Shown here piece after piece: positions 26,260 to 40,200 of a DNA stretch of 64,000 bases. The position numbers and the translations under genes are program-made. The stretch is from Larimichthys crocea (Eukaryota; Chordata; Actinopteri; Sciaenidae), in NCBI RefSeq assembly GCF_000972845.2, contig NC_040018.1, positions 1,593,632 through 1,657,631 of the forward strand, in the 5' to 3' direction. Positions within the stretch are counted from its first letter, which is position 1; the number at the start of each line of letters is the position of its first letter. The notes beneath the pieces were generated by a model that was not told where the DNA came from, made no database searches, and was given only the letters and a program-made list of their open reading frames with translations.

Positions 26260-26265
26260 TTTATT
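26260..26265 (-). terminator. Candidate distal poly(A) signal of dmxl2
   Basis: TTTATT on the plus strand, AATAAA in dmxl2 sense, gives a 3' UTR of about 1.75 kb. It lies 5 bp from the gldn signal on the other strand. Confidence 0.55.
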
Positions 26266-28002
26266 CACTTTACAAAGGTAAAACTCTGATGATGACCTGT
26301 TCTCTCACACACCTCCAGGCTCAAGTGCCCCTAGTAAGCGTCTACCCATGATATTGGCTTCTTTTGCATTATTACATGCACACGCACATACACACCAGAC
26401 ACCAGTAGGACCATCGGTAAAACACTTAAGATACATACAGTACACATAGTGGGCAGAAAGAGGGAGAGAAACACAAATCTCTTTAATAAATACCATACAT
26501 ACACTTAACAAAAGTTACAACTAATCCAGCTGGTATGATACAAACCAAAAATAAAGAAATGCTTTCATGTTTGTACAAGCTGTTGTGGTATTTCATATAT
26601 ATATATATTTATATTTATATTTATATAATTTATATATTAAAACTATTTCAAACGTTTTACTACTAGGCCAAATAAAGCCAGACATTCATTTGTATATAAC
26701 AGTTTCTTCTTCAATAACCTATTTATTTGAAATAAACATTTAGTGTCTCCAGAATTTGAGTGCAAATATCTATTCCTTATGGATGAAACGGTAAAAACAA
26801 CTAGCGAGGTAACACACACTTACATACAGTAGACTGTGTTGCACATCTCCCAGTCAGATACAGTAAAACCCCTTACATTCCTAAAATAAAAGGCAATAAG
26901 TTAAATAGTTTTACAAAGGAATGGTCAAACAAACAAACAAACATAAATTATTTAAATAAAAAACAAACAAAAAAAACAACAAAAAAACAAATTCAAGAAT
27001 ATCTTGTGCAAAACCAGAAGTGAACCTTTGTGTTTCTGCTCTGGGTGGGTGGGCGTTCAGGTTTGGACCAGACAGATGGAAACATTGAAATCACGGTCAC
27101 AGGAATAAAACACATCATCTTCCAAACAGGAATGTTCTAGCAGTGAGTCTGCCGCACAAACAGGCATTTGAGGGCAGGTGGGCGGGCAGGCGTACAGATG
27201 GCAGACACAGCAGAGTGAACACGCACTCCAGGAGACCAAAGCCGGGCCCGGGGCCGAGCCCAAACCCGGAGAGGCCCGAGTGAGTGATGGGCAGCCAGTG
27301 AAATGGGGAGTGGGGACGGTGGGGACGGTGGTTAGGGCGGGGGGGGGTGTCACTATAGGAGCAATGCACCATCAACTCTTCCGTAAGGGCTGAGAAAAGC
27401 CGGGCAAAAAGGCAGAGGGTGTGGGGTGGGGAGGGCAAAACCATTGAAACAAAATGCAGATTCCAACAACTCGATTCACACCGGAAACCACTGACTTAAT
27501 AACAAACCACAGTGCTGGTTACAGTAGATGCTAAGAGATTTCAGCTGTGGGCACAAAATGACGACAGTTACACACTTTTAAAATTTTTGCTTGAGCACTT
27601 TTACAGAGCACTATCAATAGACCTGTGATTGCACCGCGTAACGAGAACAGGACATGCATAGCTTCCCTATGGACACACTCTAAGAGTAGAGATTCTTCAA
27701 TAAAATTACAATAAATCTAGCTTTAAAATCAAGTATGATACCTTTTGCTTGTAACTTTTGCTTTCAGCCTTTGGGGAAAAAAAATGTTTGCAGCTCCGTT
27801 TCTCATTCTGGATATGATTTACATGGACTGTAAACCCATGAACACTGCACACTCTGAAAGAGGCCAAAAGCGTGGTGATCTTTTGACTGGCTCTTCCCCT
27901 TCAGTTACACTATTAATACCTAGCGAGTGTTACATAAGCTTTTTGTGTTTTTTTTCTTTTCTGTCTCTTTCTTCTTTGGACCCTCGGAAGTGGAAGTAAC
28001 TG
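26266..28002 (-). other. dmxl2 3' untranslated region (predicted)
   Basis: The stretch runs from the stop codon at 28003 to the distal poly(A) signal. It is AT-rich, except for a GC-rich part at about 27170-27430 that includes nine consecutive G on the plus strand (C in the transcript). No other gene is recognised in it. Extent is inferred from the position of AATAAA hexamers. Confidence 0.6.
26722..26727 (-). terminator. Candidate proximal poly(A) signal of dmxl2
   Basis: AATAAA in dmxl2 sense, about 1.28 kb beyond the stop codon. It could give a shorter alternative 3' end than the signal at 26260. Confidence 0.45.
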
Positions 28003-31000
28003 TTACAGGACGTCGACCAAGCTGCTGGGGATATTGTAGCGGTCGGGGAGGACCCTCATCTTCAGGGTTCCGTCAGCTCCGCAGGTGAAGATGCGATTAC
28101 CGGGCCGCGTCTCCACCTGCATGACACCGGCGCCAATGTTACGGAAGATGGACTGCTTGGCATGCTCGGTGCTGAAAGAATGCATGAGCCCGTGGCCGGC
28201 TAACTTCCAAACCTGGAGAGAGAGAAAGCGGAGGAAGAGAGGGGATGGAACAGGAGTTAAATTTGTGTGACACATACTCAGTTGTGAGAAAAGCAAGAGT
28301 CAAAGGAAAATGATCTTGGCAATCGTCCTGAAACTACGTCTTTCTGGAACAACGTTACATCCGTTAAAAACACTCTCCAACCAACAGGTGTGTTTAAATT
28401 TGCATCAGACATGTGGTTGAAGAAGCAACCGTGGTGAATCATTTTTGCGATGACTCATAATTAATATCAGTGAGTCATATAATATCTCCTGTCAACAGCT
28501 GCTTCATATGGATTTGAAAAAGCCTGCACCTACAGATCATTAAATCTCTGCAGCCACCTGAAGGCAGCAGAACAGATGTGTTGATAAATCGGCAGCCTTT
28601 GATTTAGGCCCTGACCGTCCGCTGGGTTTTAGCTTCATTAAATCATATGCAAGCCACACCAGGCAAGTCGGACATGACCGTCTGTTTGGTTGTTTGTGCA
28701 GGAGGGGAAGTTGGATTAACGGGATAATTAATAACATAAGTCATGACCTCCTTTCCAACTTATTCTTCACTGTTCGTAAAGGTCATCCAGGTCATCAGAA
28801 GGGTTAAATCTGGAGAACTAGACTTGGTTATAGATCCGTGAAGAAGTTTTTGATTTAACACTTTTCAAAAGATTCATTCATTGGTATATGCATTACTTGC
28901 CTGATAGCAATAAATGAGCAATAAATGTCATCTACCCACTCAGGGCTGTCTGTGTTTCGGTGTCAGTGAATGAGTGACGAAGCATGAATCACCTTCATGT
29001 TGCCCTCAGCGGAGCCAGTAACGAAGAAGTCCTCAAAGGCATCCAGTGCAAGCGCCTTGATGGCTGAGTCATGGGCCTGGAAAGTGTGGAGCAGCTGCCT
29101 CTGGCGGATGTCGAACACGCACACAAAGCCCTTTCTGCCCCCAGTGATCAGCAGCTGCTGTTTAGGAGCGTACTGCAGCACAGTGGCCCCGTTCTCATGG
29201 CAGGGGAACGCTGAAAAGGGGGTGGGTGGGATGAAATGTTGTATTGGATCACAGAACATCTTGATATACGGAGGAAAGTCATAAAAAAAAAAAGGATTGT
29301 TTGGAGCATTGCTTACCATGGACCATGGTATTGCTAGGTGAAATCAGAGTATCCCACAGGCAAACATTTCTGTGGGAAAAAATGAAGCAAGCATAATATT
29401 AGTCCGTCCTTACCAACAGAGAAAGATTCATGTTTAATCTGTGGTTTAATAGTGGTACCTGTTATCATTGGACTGTCCAGCTGTGGCGATGAGGCTGGAG
29501 GACGTGATGAAGGCAAAATCGCCACAAGTCTTAGTGTGACACTGCCAACTCTGTCGGCAGAAACGGGACAAGTCATTCATTTGAATGATTTACATTTATT
29601 ATAGGTCTGACGATGTGTCTGTATGTCTGTGCGCCTGGGTGCTGAATAAGCAGGTGACCTCACCAGGTAGGGTTTGGGGTTGGAGGATGTCTGGTTGACC
29701 TGCCAGAGACTGAGGAAGCCCTCTCCGTCAGCAACTCCACACTACGAGAAAAGCACAGCGCTATCAGAACAATCTCACCCAATAGACAAAACACAGGCGT
29801 TGCCTTCTGTGTGTGTGTGTGTGTGTGTGTGTAACTTTGTGTGTACGTTTACCTTATTGCCTTGAGAGTTAAAATAGAGGCGGGTGACTCGAGCGTTGCC
29901 TGCTTGTCTGAAGCAAATGAGCTGCTGAGGTCTGTTCCATTCAAACATTCTCACACTACCGTCCTGAGCCCCCGTCATGTCTGATGGACACACACACAGA
30001 CAGACAGAGAGAGAGGAAAGAAGAGAAATGAATCAAAAGATGATCAAAATTAAGCCTGTATACACGCTACACACGGCCTTCAGTGTGAGTACTTACAATA
30101 CTGATAGATGGGATGGGATGTCATTCTCTTCACATTATTTAGATTTCTCTTCATAATCTGAAAAAACATTAAAAACACATGATCCAGAAATGTAATTTCA
30201 TAGGTGAATCGTTCTTTGTCAGAGATTTGTTGTTTAAATAAAACACTTTATGATTGTGCAAACAAAACTACAGGATGTGACCATAAACATTTCAATAGTA
30301 ACATGCTAAGTGACACTTTTACACATCAGTTAAACTTCAACTGATTTAATCAATTCTTCAACGTGGACGTTTCATATGTTAACGATCAATCGATAATTCA
30401 TTGACTAATTGTTTATAGTGTTTACGTTTGCATATTTCAGTATGAGGGAGCCAACTTAAATATATGTGTGTAACCTAAATTATTATTCCCAGTCCTACAG
30501 TATTTATAAACACTCATCTGTTTTACACTTGTCTCTGTGTGGTGGTTCTTTGCTGATGAATAATGCAATGCTTTAAACTCAACGACCGTAAATAAATCTT
30601 TTAAATATTCAGTTTGCGGTGTACACTGTTTGTGTCACATGATATGCTGCACATCAGGAGTTCCACTGGGCATTAAATGTCTGGGAACTTAACAAACCCA
30701 AACCCAACTATAGACTTACGAAAACAGCTTTCGTGATCCTCTGAACCTGCATGACACACTCTGTCCTGTCTTTCTTGGTGTATCACCCTCAACATTTATC
30801 AACACGGCTGGGACATACAGAACCCTGACTGCGTGTAAGTGTGACGCAAATCTGTACCTTGGATCGCCGGCTGTGAGAGCTGCTGCTATCTGTGTTTATA
30901 TGAGTCCATCTCTGTCATGCGAACACACCCCCTCTTTGTATCAGCCTCCATAGACTCAGCAGGCAGCTGTTTTGTCGGCATGGCTCAGTTTGCCTCGGCG

Positions 31001-34000
31001 TTGATAAGAATTCAAAATATAAACTAGTCTTGAAAATGTGCAGGGCCTGCAGACTGCAGAATTAAATCCTTGTAGTCAATTGTCTTTTTCACTTTTCTAA
31101 ACTTTACTGAAGCATCTATTGTGGAGCACTCATATGAAATAAGACTGCAGAGTGAGGGCACATATTCTATGCCGCCTATGGGCTCCAAAAGTGAGCTCAG
31201 TTTCCCCCTGCTGACAATTCCTGTGAACTGCATACATTACTGCCTGGTTTGGCTGTGTTTGTGTACTGTGTATCTGTGTTTGCAGTGCCTGGAATCCGTA
31301 CCACGCTGGCTCCCATGCTGGTCTGCCCACTGCCGAGCCATGGCATGGATGCAGAGACCGGCATCTGCGGTGGTGCAAAGGGGGCAGAGCTGGCCTGGGC
31401 AATGTTGGTATGAGAAGAACGGTGGTCTATGTCATCAGAGCTGCAAAACAAAACACAACCATAACGCGTCAACTGAGGATGTTTTAGAGAGATGTTTAAA
31501 ACATGGACGAAGAGGCACAAAGAAGACGTTTTAATTACCACAGAAGGTGCAATTTAACACATGTTTGAAGATCATATTTGCCTAATTATAAAAGTACACC
31601 AGTAGGACAATACAGCCAAGAATGATTTATTATTATATCACATTTTTTTCATTACTTCCCAGCAGTATATAACAATAATTCATTATGGTATAATTAGTTA
31701 AATTACAGTACTGGCTAAAAAAAACAACGTTGTTACTGTCTGCATTTAGAGAATGTGTGTTTTTACAAACCCAGGTGTGGGTTGGACAAAATCTAAACTT
31801 GCTATTAATTGTGTGTGCAGGAGCAGTAAGGACTAAAATAATTCTATTTAAAGATGGACAAATATCTCACCTGCGCGACTCCTTATCAAAGTCTTCCCCT
31901 ATCCAGGTGTAGGGCTGGACAGCAACCAGACTGGACACGTCCACCTCCTGAACGTCATGAGTGGAGGCCAACACTATCTCATTGGAGTTAGCCTGGAAAC
32001 AGAGAGGAGCAAGGACGAGGGGGACAAAAAGGGATGAAAAGACAACATTAAAGGAAGATCTGAGATGTCCTTGTAAATTTAAGTGGAAGGTTGCTGGAGA
32101 GAATTAGGAAATTACCCTTTACCTGTAGTCAGTATCAGATTACGAATTTTTTACCAGGGAAACTTCGTAAAACAAAGTGCTTCCAGGTCATTTTAACACA
32201 CGTACCTTATTGATGGCAAATGCCATGATTATATCAGACTCCTTGTGAATGATTTTAGCTTTGCCTCCTGGGTAGCCCAGATCTGCCTCCACCTAGAAAA
32301 GCCAAGCAAACACAATACATGAGGGGTCAATATACATACGAGCTACCAGTAGGGTGGCTACAGGGCCACTGAGTGAAAAGTTTACTCACTTTTTCTTATA
32401 AATATTGTGTAAATTTCTTTCTATGAGAAGTTGGGTGAAAAAATATTGACTTCCAAAACACTTTTGCTTTGGTCCATCAAGTTCACTTCAAAAAAATATT
32501 CCCACTTCATGTGAAGGTAGCGCTAAGTACGGCCACATTCACAGGGGGAGACAAGTAATCATAGGAGAATGTCACATACTGACAATTTTAACTGTTGATT
32601 TGGGATTTCCCCGGTCACAGCACTCTGCATGATTAGCAAGCCTCACACAGCCCTGACAGGTAGCATGCAAGTTAGTAGGTCTACTGTATGTGCCAACTCT
32701 CTTAAGGGGAGCTTTTTTTTTTTTTTTTGGGTCCAGCAGAATCAGTCCAGCTAGAGAGGAGAAAGGAGTGAGAAACACAGGGAGACGTGTTATTGGTAGG
32801 GATCGGATGTGAGGTTATGTGACTGGATGTCATAGGTGTTCCCAGTGAGAGGAAAAGATTAGACGTTAGATCTAAGCCTTAGAGCCTTGAGTGGATTTTA
32901 TGCCAGAAAAAAAATAATTGCCAGAGCAGTCACTATAAGGCCAAGCTGGGGCGGAGACATGAAGAGCTTCAAGCAGTTTGGTGCTACCATTAACCAGAAC
33001 CTGCAGACCTAAAACTACACTGGTGCACAATATTATTTTTTTAAAAAGTTTCATGCAGTTACTCCTTCAAGCTTGGCTTTGCAGTGACTCTCCCAGACAG
33101 ACAGACGGACGGACAGACAGAGCCAGGGCCTGGGCTGGTACAGTAAATGATACTACCTTATAGGGACTGCTAGCTCCTGCTATGCAGTTTGGGCTTATAC
33201 GGTCCATATGGTTCTCTACAGACTACACAACAACACACACAGAGGCAATATAGACACAGAACACACCAACACGGCACGACACAAAACACATGCACAAACA
33301 CGGAAAAATAAAACATGGAATGAAAGGAAAATGTAAAAAAGGTTGACAGGATCTTTGATGTATACTTAATGATAAAATGTAAAAAAACAAACAAACAATA
33401 CCTCATTAACATTGAGCTATAGTGATGTAGCATGATGAACGGAGATATAAACTATGGAAGTAATCTGGCTACTCCAGTAATTATAAGAGACTAGGCCTCT
33501 GGGATCAATTTTGGACTGGCTGATGGATAATACGTAGACTCTGTTTTCCATTCTTACTGGTAACCTACTGCAGACATGCTGTGCAAAAAGAGCTGAAGTA
33601 AAATTTAGATTTAAGATAAATACTGACTTGGCCCATATATAATGTCCTTGACTAATATGACACCTATAACACTGTGTCTGCAGTCTGCTACATGCTGTTT
33701 GATGCTGTATTATGTATCATTCACCTTCATTATGCGCTTTAAGCCACTTTTTTTTTTTTACAACACACACAGTCACAGCGTCTCTCATCTGGCACTATAG
33801 TTTAGTGATGGTAACTCAAGCCATTCAGAAAGGTAACTCTGTTTTACAGATGACATATGAACCATGAGTAGTTAAATCTGACACTGATCGTAACCTACTT
33901 TTAAAACTGTAATTCGCAAGAGAACGCGGTCTTATATTTGGTCCAACAGTAATTATATTGAGGGGAAGCGAACAAAAAACAAAACAAAAAAAATGAACTA

Positions 34001-34224
34001 ACAGGACTTGTTAAATAAAACAATGGTGGGTTGAAACCTCATAAATAATGAACACTGAACTGAAGAAAGAACAAGCACAATGTTTAAATACATGTGGCCT
34101 GCTGACCTCGCTCTGCTTCCTTTTCTTAGTAAAAATGTAACGGATCAAAGTCTCCTGAAGAACTTCCTGTTTGACCAGGAAGTGCCAAAGACGCCGGGCT
34201 GGAAAGGACAGGTGGTTCTTTGTC
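28003..34224 (-). CDS. dmxl2: dmxl2 exons 46-56: C-terminal WD40 propeller
   Basis: Exons in transcript order: 34224-34107, 32292-32206, 31992-31871, 31440-31302, 30157-30097, 29980-29853, 29741-29664, 29550-29459, 29369-29317, 29210-28993, 28212-28003. They encode about residues 2698-3132. WD-type strands are visible as DGSVRMFEWNRP, RNVCLWDTLISP, GGRKGFVCVFDIRQ and SAEGNMKVWKLAGHG. Strings such as YFNSQGNKCGVADGEGF and KQSIFRNIGAGVMQ match the human protein as I remember it. The final exon is 210 nt including the stop. A GT repeat on the plus strand (about 29806-29831) lies just inside the donor side of exon 51. The long intron after exon 46 (32293-34106) shows no convincing extra exon. Confidence 0.94.
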
Positions 34225-37200
34225 CTGAAGGAAAAAATATGGACAAAAATTAATTGAATTGAAAGAAGTGAATAACAGTTAATTTGTTCTGTGTTGAGTG
34301 AAAAATATATTTTTATAGGAAATGAAAGAGGCAAATGATGCCAAAATAATTTTAATATTGTATGATCACAACTACTTTAACCATGTGGAACATTGAGTGC
34401 TGTAGTGTACTTAGATGTCAGTTAACTTATACAACACTACTTGTGCTTAAATGAAACTCAAAATACACAGCACCATCCCAAAATCCCAAAATATATGTTG
34501 AGATTTGCTGTTGTTGGCTCGAGGTTTCCTTCTGTTACTACTCAACAATGTAATTTGGTCTTGAGAGGACTTGAATTTCTAAAATTAAAATCGTTGCCAG
34601 GGTGATATTTGTGCGTGTGTCTGACATAACTTTGAAGATTTTCTTATATTTTATTGGTCTTGTTCGTGGGTGCATCATCTATGATTGATCTTTTTTTAAA
34701 CGGATCGATTTGATATGCTCGTCGTCTTCTGGCACCCGTCTGACTTGTGTCTTTTTCATTTTGCATCTAAAACAAAATTCACTGTAAATAACAGTCTTAT
34801 CCATGTTAAGATTGGCACAATCTATCCTGCATTTCAAAAGTACAATAAAATGCGGATTTTGTATAAAGTGTCAGCATTTTTCGCATGCTGCATATGCTTT
34901 TAATACTCACTTGAAGGGTGTGTTGTCTGGCTCCAGCATGGCCTTGTGTCGGAGTATGGCGGGGCCCCCTCCTGCGCTAAGGTCAGTAGGGTAAGTGTTG
35001 ATGTAGTTGGGAGGCGGGCCGTCAAACTTGTTCATTCGCTCTTGCAGGAGCTGCTCCCAATTCTCTAAAGTCTTTAACATAGCGTTGCTGAGAGGAGAGG
35101 TGACCGGCAGCTCTGTGACACAAACACAAATATATATTTGTATACAGACAGCTGCAGCAATGAATTGTTTATATAAAATACATCACTGTATCTTAATAGT
35201 ATAAATCTTATTTTATACTGTAAATTTAAGAAGCGTTTAGGATCAATGATGAGGTAAGTGTGTACCTGCGAAGTCGAGGCCAGTGAGAGGGAGGAAGTTC
35301 TTTACGTTGTGCTGAGCCAGTTTCACCATAACGAGACGGATCAGCGTCCAGCTACATATCACACAGATAGACACGCAGACTTCAAAATCTGAAGCACAGG
35401 CCACAAATTAGGTGGGGAAAAAAAACAAAAACAAAAGAGGATAAGCCCTACCTGTAGGAGTTAGGATCAGAGTGCTCTGTTATCTGGGTGTCAGAAAGGA
35501 AGGCGTCGTCGTCATCTTCATCATCCTCCGCACCGCTTTCGTCTGAGTCACACAGAGCGTTGCTGTCTGACAGTGGTAGGAAGGGCTGAGAGGGAGGAAA
35601 CAATGATGGATAAATGAAAAAGGCAGATAGGGAGAGTATGAATCACCGATCTCATTAGTCAATCCCACATATGTAGAACTCACTTTGGCCACAAAGTAGT
35701 CCCACATGCTCAGCTCTGGGGGAATGAACTTCTCCCTGTATGCGGGTCTCTCTGTGGGCACAGGAGGCGGGGTGGCTGGTGTCTCCTTTACAGGGCGTCC
35801 AGGAACAAGCATCCTCATGTTGAACCTACGTCTGTATCGATCCACATCCTCCGCTGGGGGCTGGGGTGGAGCTACTGAGAATAACAAAGAGATAGTATCT
35901 TTCAAACACAATGAACTCTGATATGGTCGGTTTGCAGCAGACTGCAGTTTTGTACAAATGATGGAGGATAAGCTGAGACTCAGGGTCATTTTAAAGCCAC
36001 AAGAAGGTCAAAAAAATAAGACCAGGGGGGAGGTGAACTGCATCCACACTCAACACAGAGCGCAGTATCACCGATTGATAGAGCTGAATTAGAAATGTTG
36101 AACCTTAAATCATGTCTAAAACGTGATTCTTGTCTTCCATCTAACTTTGAAACCTATGACTCTGGTGAGTCATAGCACATGGAAGACAATCGACACAGTC
36201 GGAAAAGAGAGACAAATGCACAAATACAAAACATTTAAGATGGAGGTACAGGGCAGGACACACTAGGCTGCACACAAACCTGCACCATTATCCTGGATGA
36301 CTATCTCTGGCATTGCACCAGACAAAACAAAACAAGACACAAACCAGAGTAGACAGTGCAGTTAGACACACACAGATACTACACAGATCGTTACATAACC
36401 GGATCAGTAAACGTTTGACGTAGTGCATGGCACAAAATACACACAGAAGACACATCAAACAACGGTGGCGAATTTGTTGAGCATGTCACGTGATAAGCAT
36501 TTTCTCGTATCCACAGCACTTTGAGGGAGGCAAACAAGATGTGATTAATGACTGTTTATTTTGTTTAGGGAGGTGTATCATTTTCATATGGCCGTGTGTT
36601 TGTGACATGCATGTAAGTGTGCAGCGGTGCTCAAAAAAAAAAGGGCAGAGTTTTAACATTTGGCAAAGTGATTCCTATCAACATCTGGCATTTAGGATCC
36701 CCCCCCCCTAAGAAGCTCTTGAAAAGGCTCTTTGCTTTGCTGAGAGCTATCTCAGACTCTACAGTGATATAGAGTCTAAATGCCAGCCCGTAGCTTCCTC
36801 CCCCACAAACACATTACGAGCACAGGTTACTTTGGCCTAATGAATATGAATGAAGTGTCAAGTTCAGTCAGCGCACTTAGACTTACACAGCACAGCAACG
36901 CAGGAAATGGCTTAATTTACACAAATCTAAAAAAATAATAATCTAACAGTCACACAAGAGTTACTATCGGTACGTGATGCGTGATTACCTCTACAATAAA
37001 CTACTCATACACAGCAAATCTGGTCCATTTAAATATCTAATGCTACAAACTGGACAACACATCTCAGCTCTAGAGTAGCATTACATTAGTCTAATGACCT
37101 CTCAAGTTGTACCTGGTTTAGTCTCAGATTCAGTTTTAGTCTGAGGATCTGGCTGCTCAGCCTTGGTCTCTGAACACTCCTTGCTAGGCCCAGCTGTTGC

Positions 37201-40200
37201 TTCAGTGGCACAACAGGAATGACACAATGAGATGAAAACATAGTAGGACGTTACAACATGTAACATGCAATGCAGTAGTAGTCACGCACGCGCACACACT
37301 CACGCCGACACACACAGCTGTTGGCTTATCATAACACTGAACACAGATGACTATGTCTTCATAGCACTAGTGAGTTTTGTTGTTTGTAATGGGCATTCAG
37401 TAGTAGCTGCACGAGAGAGAGAGAGAGGGGTAAGTCAAGCATCTGCGACAATGCAAACCTGTACAGTTACCATGCACCGCAATCCTGCAAACCAGCACTG
37501 CAATCCACCAGCTCAGTTACTCACAGCTGGCCTTAGTTGCTGGTGCCACAGTGCCTAACCCCTCTCCCCTTGAAACGGGAGGAGGGGGTCGTTTGGGGCG
37601 CTGGGTTTCAGTGGGGATGGGAGTGGGGTTTGAGGTGAGGCTGCTCTGCTCAGGTCTTCCTGTCTCCTGAGATTCCTCTGGCCTGGCTGCCTCAAAATCA
37701 GCTGGCACTGGGACACAGGGCAGAGGGCACACTCACACAAGACACTACATAGCAGCAGCAGCAGCAGCATCTTTGGAGCATCAACAGGACAGGAGTAGGT
37801 TTAAGTCTATGTGACTATGTATAGACAGGCCTGAGGGATGGAAGCGTTGCCTCAGATCAGAGATAAGTCAGGATGTAGAGAGTCAACAGGTGGAGCAGAA
37901 GAGGACAACGGCAAGAAAAGAGTATAGGGACAGGGATGGATTATGAAGACCAAGAAAAAAGACAAAAGACAACAATGACAATGATGATGGAAATAAAGGT
38001 GTTAGTAAATAACCACAAAATAATAATTCTACCTGGTGGGGCCTCGGGTCTCTTTGGCTTAATAATGACTTTGGCCCCTCCCCCAAAGACGGCTGCCCAC
38101 ACACGGTTGTTGAGGGGATGTGCTGCCAGGCGGAAGAGTTCATTGCTGCTGTGAGTGCCCAGGCCATGGATGAGCAGCGCGAGATAAACGGCCACGACCG
38201 CTTCGCATAGCAGCACGTTGAGCCTCGGCTGGTCCTCCTCTCTGGCAGAGGTCATCAGAGAAATCAGGGACGACACACCTGCAGCAAGAGGACACGTGGC
38301 ATTTGTATTAATATGTAATTAAGAGAAGTACCTTCCACAGCAGAACATCACGCCAGAACACACTTATGAAACATTTGCATGATGGCGTGATCGGTCTCTG
38401 TCTTTCCGTTTCCTTCCCAGAGGCCATGAAGCTCCTATTATAGAACACCATCTGCCTCTCTGCATAAACACAGACTGCCTGCTTTGCTCTTCCTCTCAAC
38501 TCTGCTTCTCATATTCTGTCTCAATCATGCTCACAGAAATGTGAGTTTTTCCTCTTTCTGTGCATTTTGTGAGTCAGATCTCATTATTACAACAAATTCG
38601 CTAATAAAGAGCCAACACCAGACAGCAAAGCATAGAGTCTCAATCTTAATCTCAACTCCACCAATGACAGTGGATGAAAAAAAGCAGGGCCTTTTCTTAC
38701 CTGGCCACTGTGCAGGAGCGGAGTTGGGAGTTATGTGCTCTTCAATGCTTTCTGTGCGGAGTCGTTTCCTCTCACTGAGCAGCAGGCCCTGGTACACCAT
38801 GCCTGTAAACTGGTTGGCTTCTGTCTGGCTGCTGCAAAGCCAACAAAAGAGAAGTAAATGGTTATAACCGCACGAAAAAGAGAAATGAGAAATACACTCA
38901 TTGGCTTTTTTTTTTTTCCTAGAATGAAAGGAGAAGAAGACTGAGTCATGCTGTGGTTAGCTAAGCTTCTATCATAAGCAAATTTACCAAAAATGTTTAA
39001 TTCCTACTTGCTGTCTCTCAGAAAAAAAAGTAGCAGTGAGAGTGTACTTTGGGAACAGAAGAGTGAAACCAACACATGGCAAAAAAAAAAAAGAAAAAAG
39101 AATTTAAGCTGTTGTTTTTTTTAGGAAGGAAAATAAAATGTTGCAGAGACTGTTGGACCTGTGGCACTGCATTGCAGAGGCACATTTACCTGTAGCTGTG
39201 GCTGTCACACAGTGCTTGATAGATGCAAGCAGACAGAGATGCTGCTAGCGTGTGCAGAGTATTTACCTGAGGGTGAAAGGAAGATACATTTCACTTTTTC
39301 CAACATCAAAATGAACGACTAAGCCGCCTGAGAGAAATACTGCAGACTCTATATAAAGCTTGGATTCTTATTTGAGTTCTGACCCGATCATCCATGAAGT
39401 CAGGGTGTGGCGGGGCATCCATGAGGGTGATGGTGTGGAGGATGTCGTGAATGTGGTTGCTGAGGTGGAGAACGGGGTTAGCTATAACTGTCTTTGTGGG
39501 GGCAATGCAGGCGGATAGCAGAGGCAGTGTGGTGGGCAGAGGCAGAGGAGACTGCAGCTGCTTAACTGTGAGTTCCTGCAGAGTGAGACAAGAAGATGTA
39601 GATTTACTTCGGCTGAAGAAAGACTCCTTTGCAATAATCCAACAGAAGTACATGTGTGTATGGGTACGTATGCATACCTGCTGGCTCTCCTGCAAAAGGA
39701 ACAGAAGCTCCATTCGAACTGAGGTGACTCCTCCCCCCTTGGCTCCGTGAAGGCTGCAGTAGGACAGAAACACCCTCAGCAGGGCCTGGTTCTTCCTCAG
39801 CCATGCCTTGCGCCTCTCAGAGTGCTGCTGCTTGGCTTGAAGACGGCGTCGTTCCATCTGGTGGCGCTCGTAGGCCCCGGCCTCTATATGCTCCAAGGCC
39901 TCGTCTGATATGTCAACTGATGCTGTACGCTCTCCCCAGCGCTCCACCTCTGAATCCTCCTCCTTCCCCTCCACCTTTGCGTTTAACAGAATTAACGGTC
40001 AGCCATGCTTGGTTCTGCACATGTGGATATAAAGTCGCATAGACATCAAACACTTTCAAAGTGTACCTTGTAGTTGCAGATCTTGTGCATGGCTGCGATC
40101 TCTTTCTCCAGCCAACTGTAGAGCTGAAAGCGGAGCTTCCCTCCATCCACCTCAAAGCCTGTGGCTAGAGTACGCAGCTCTGTCATCAGGATCTTCAGAC

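Noticed and set aside
32572..32778. Possible extra dmxl2 exon between exons 46 and 47
   Set aside because: The acceptor-like CTCTCTAG is followed by a 15-base A run and an unfamiliar peptide. Exons 46 and 47 already join in frame and match human DMXL2 as I recall it.
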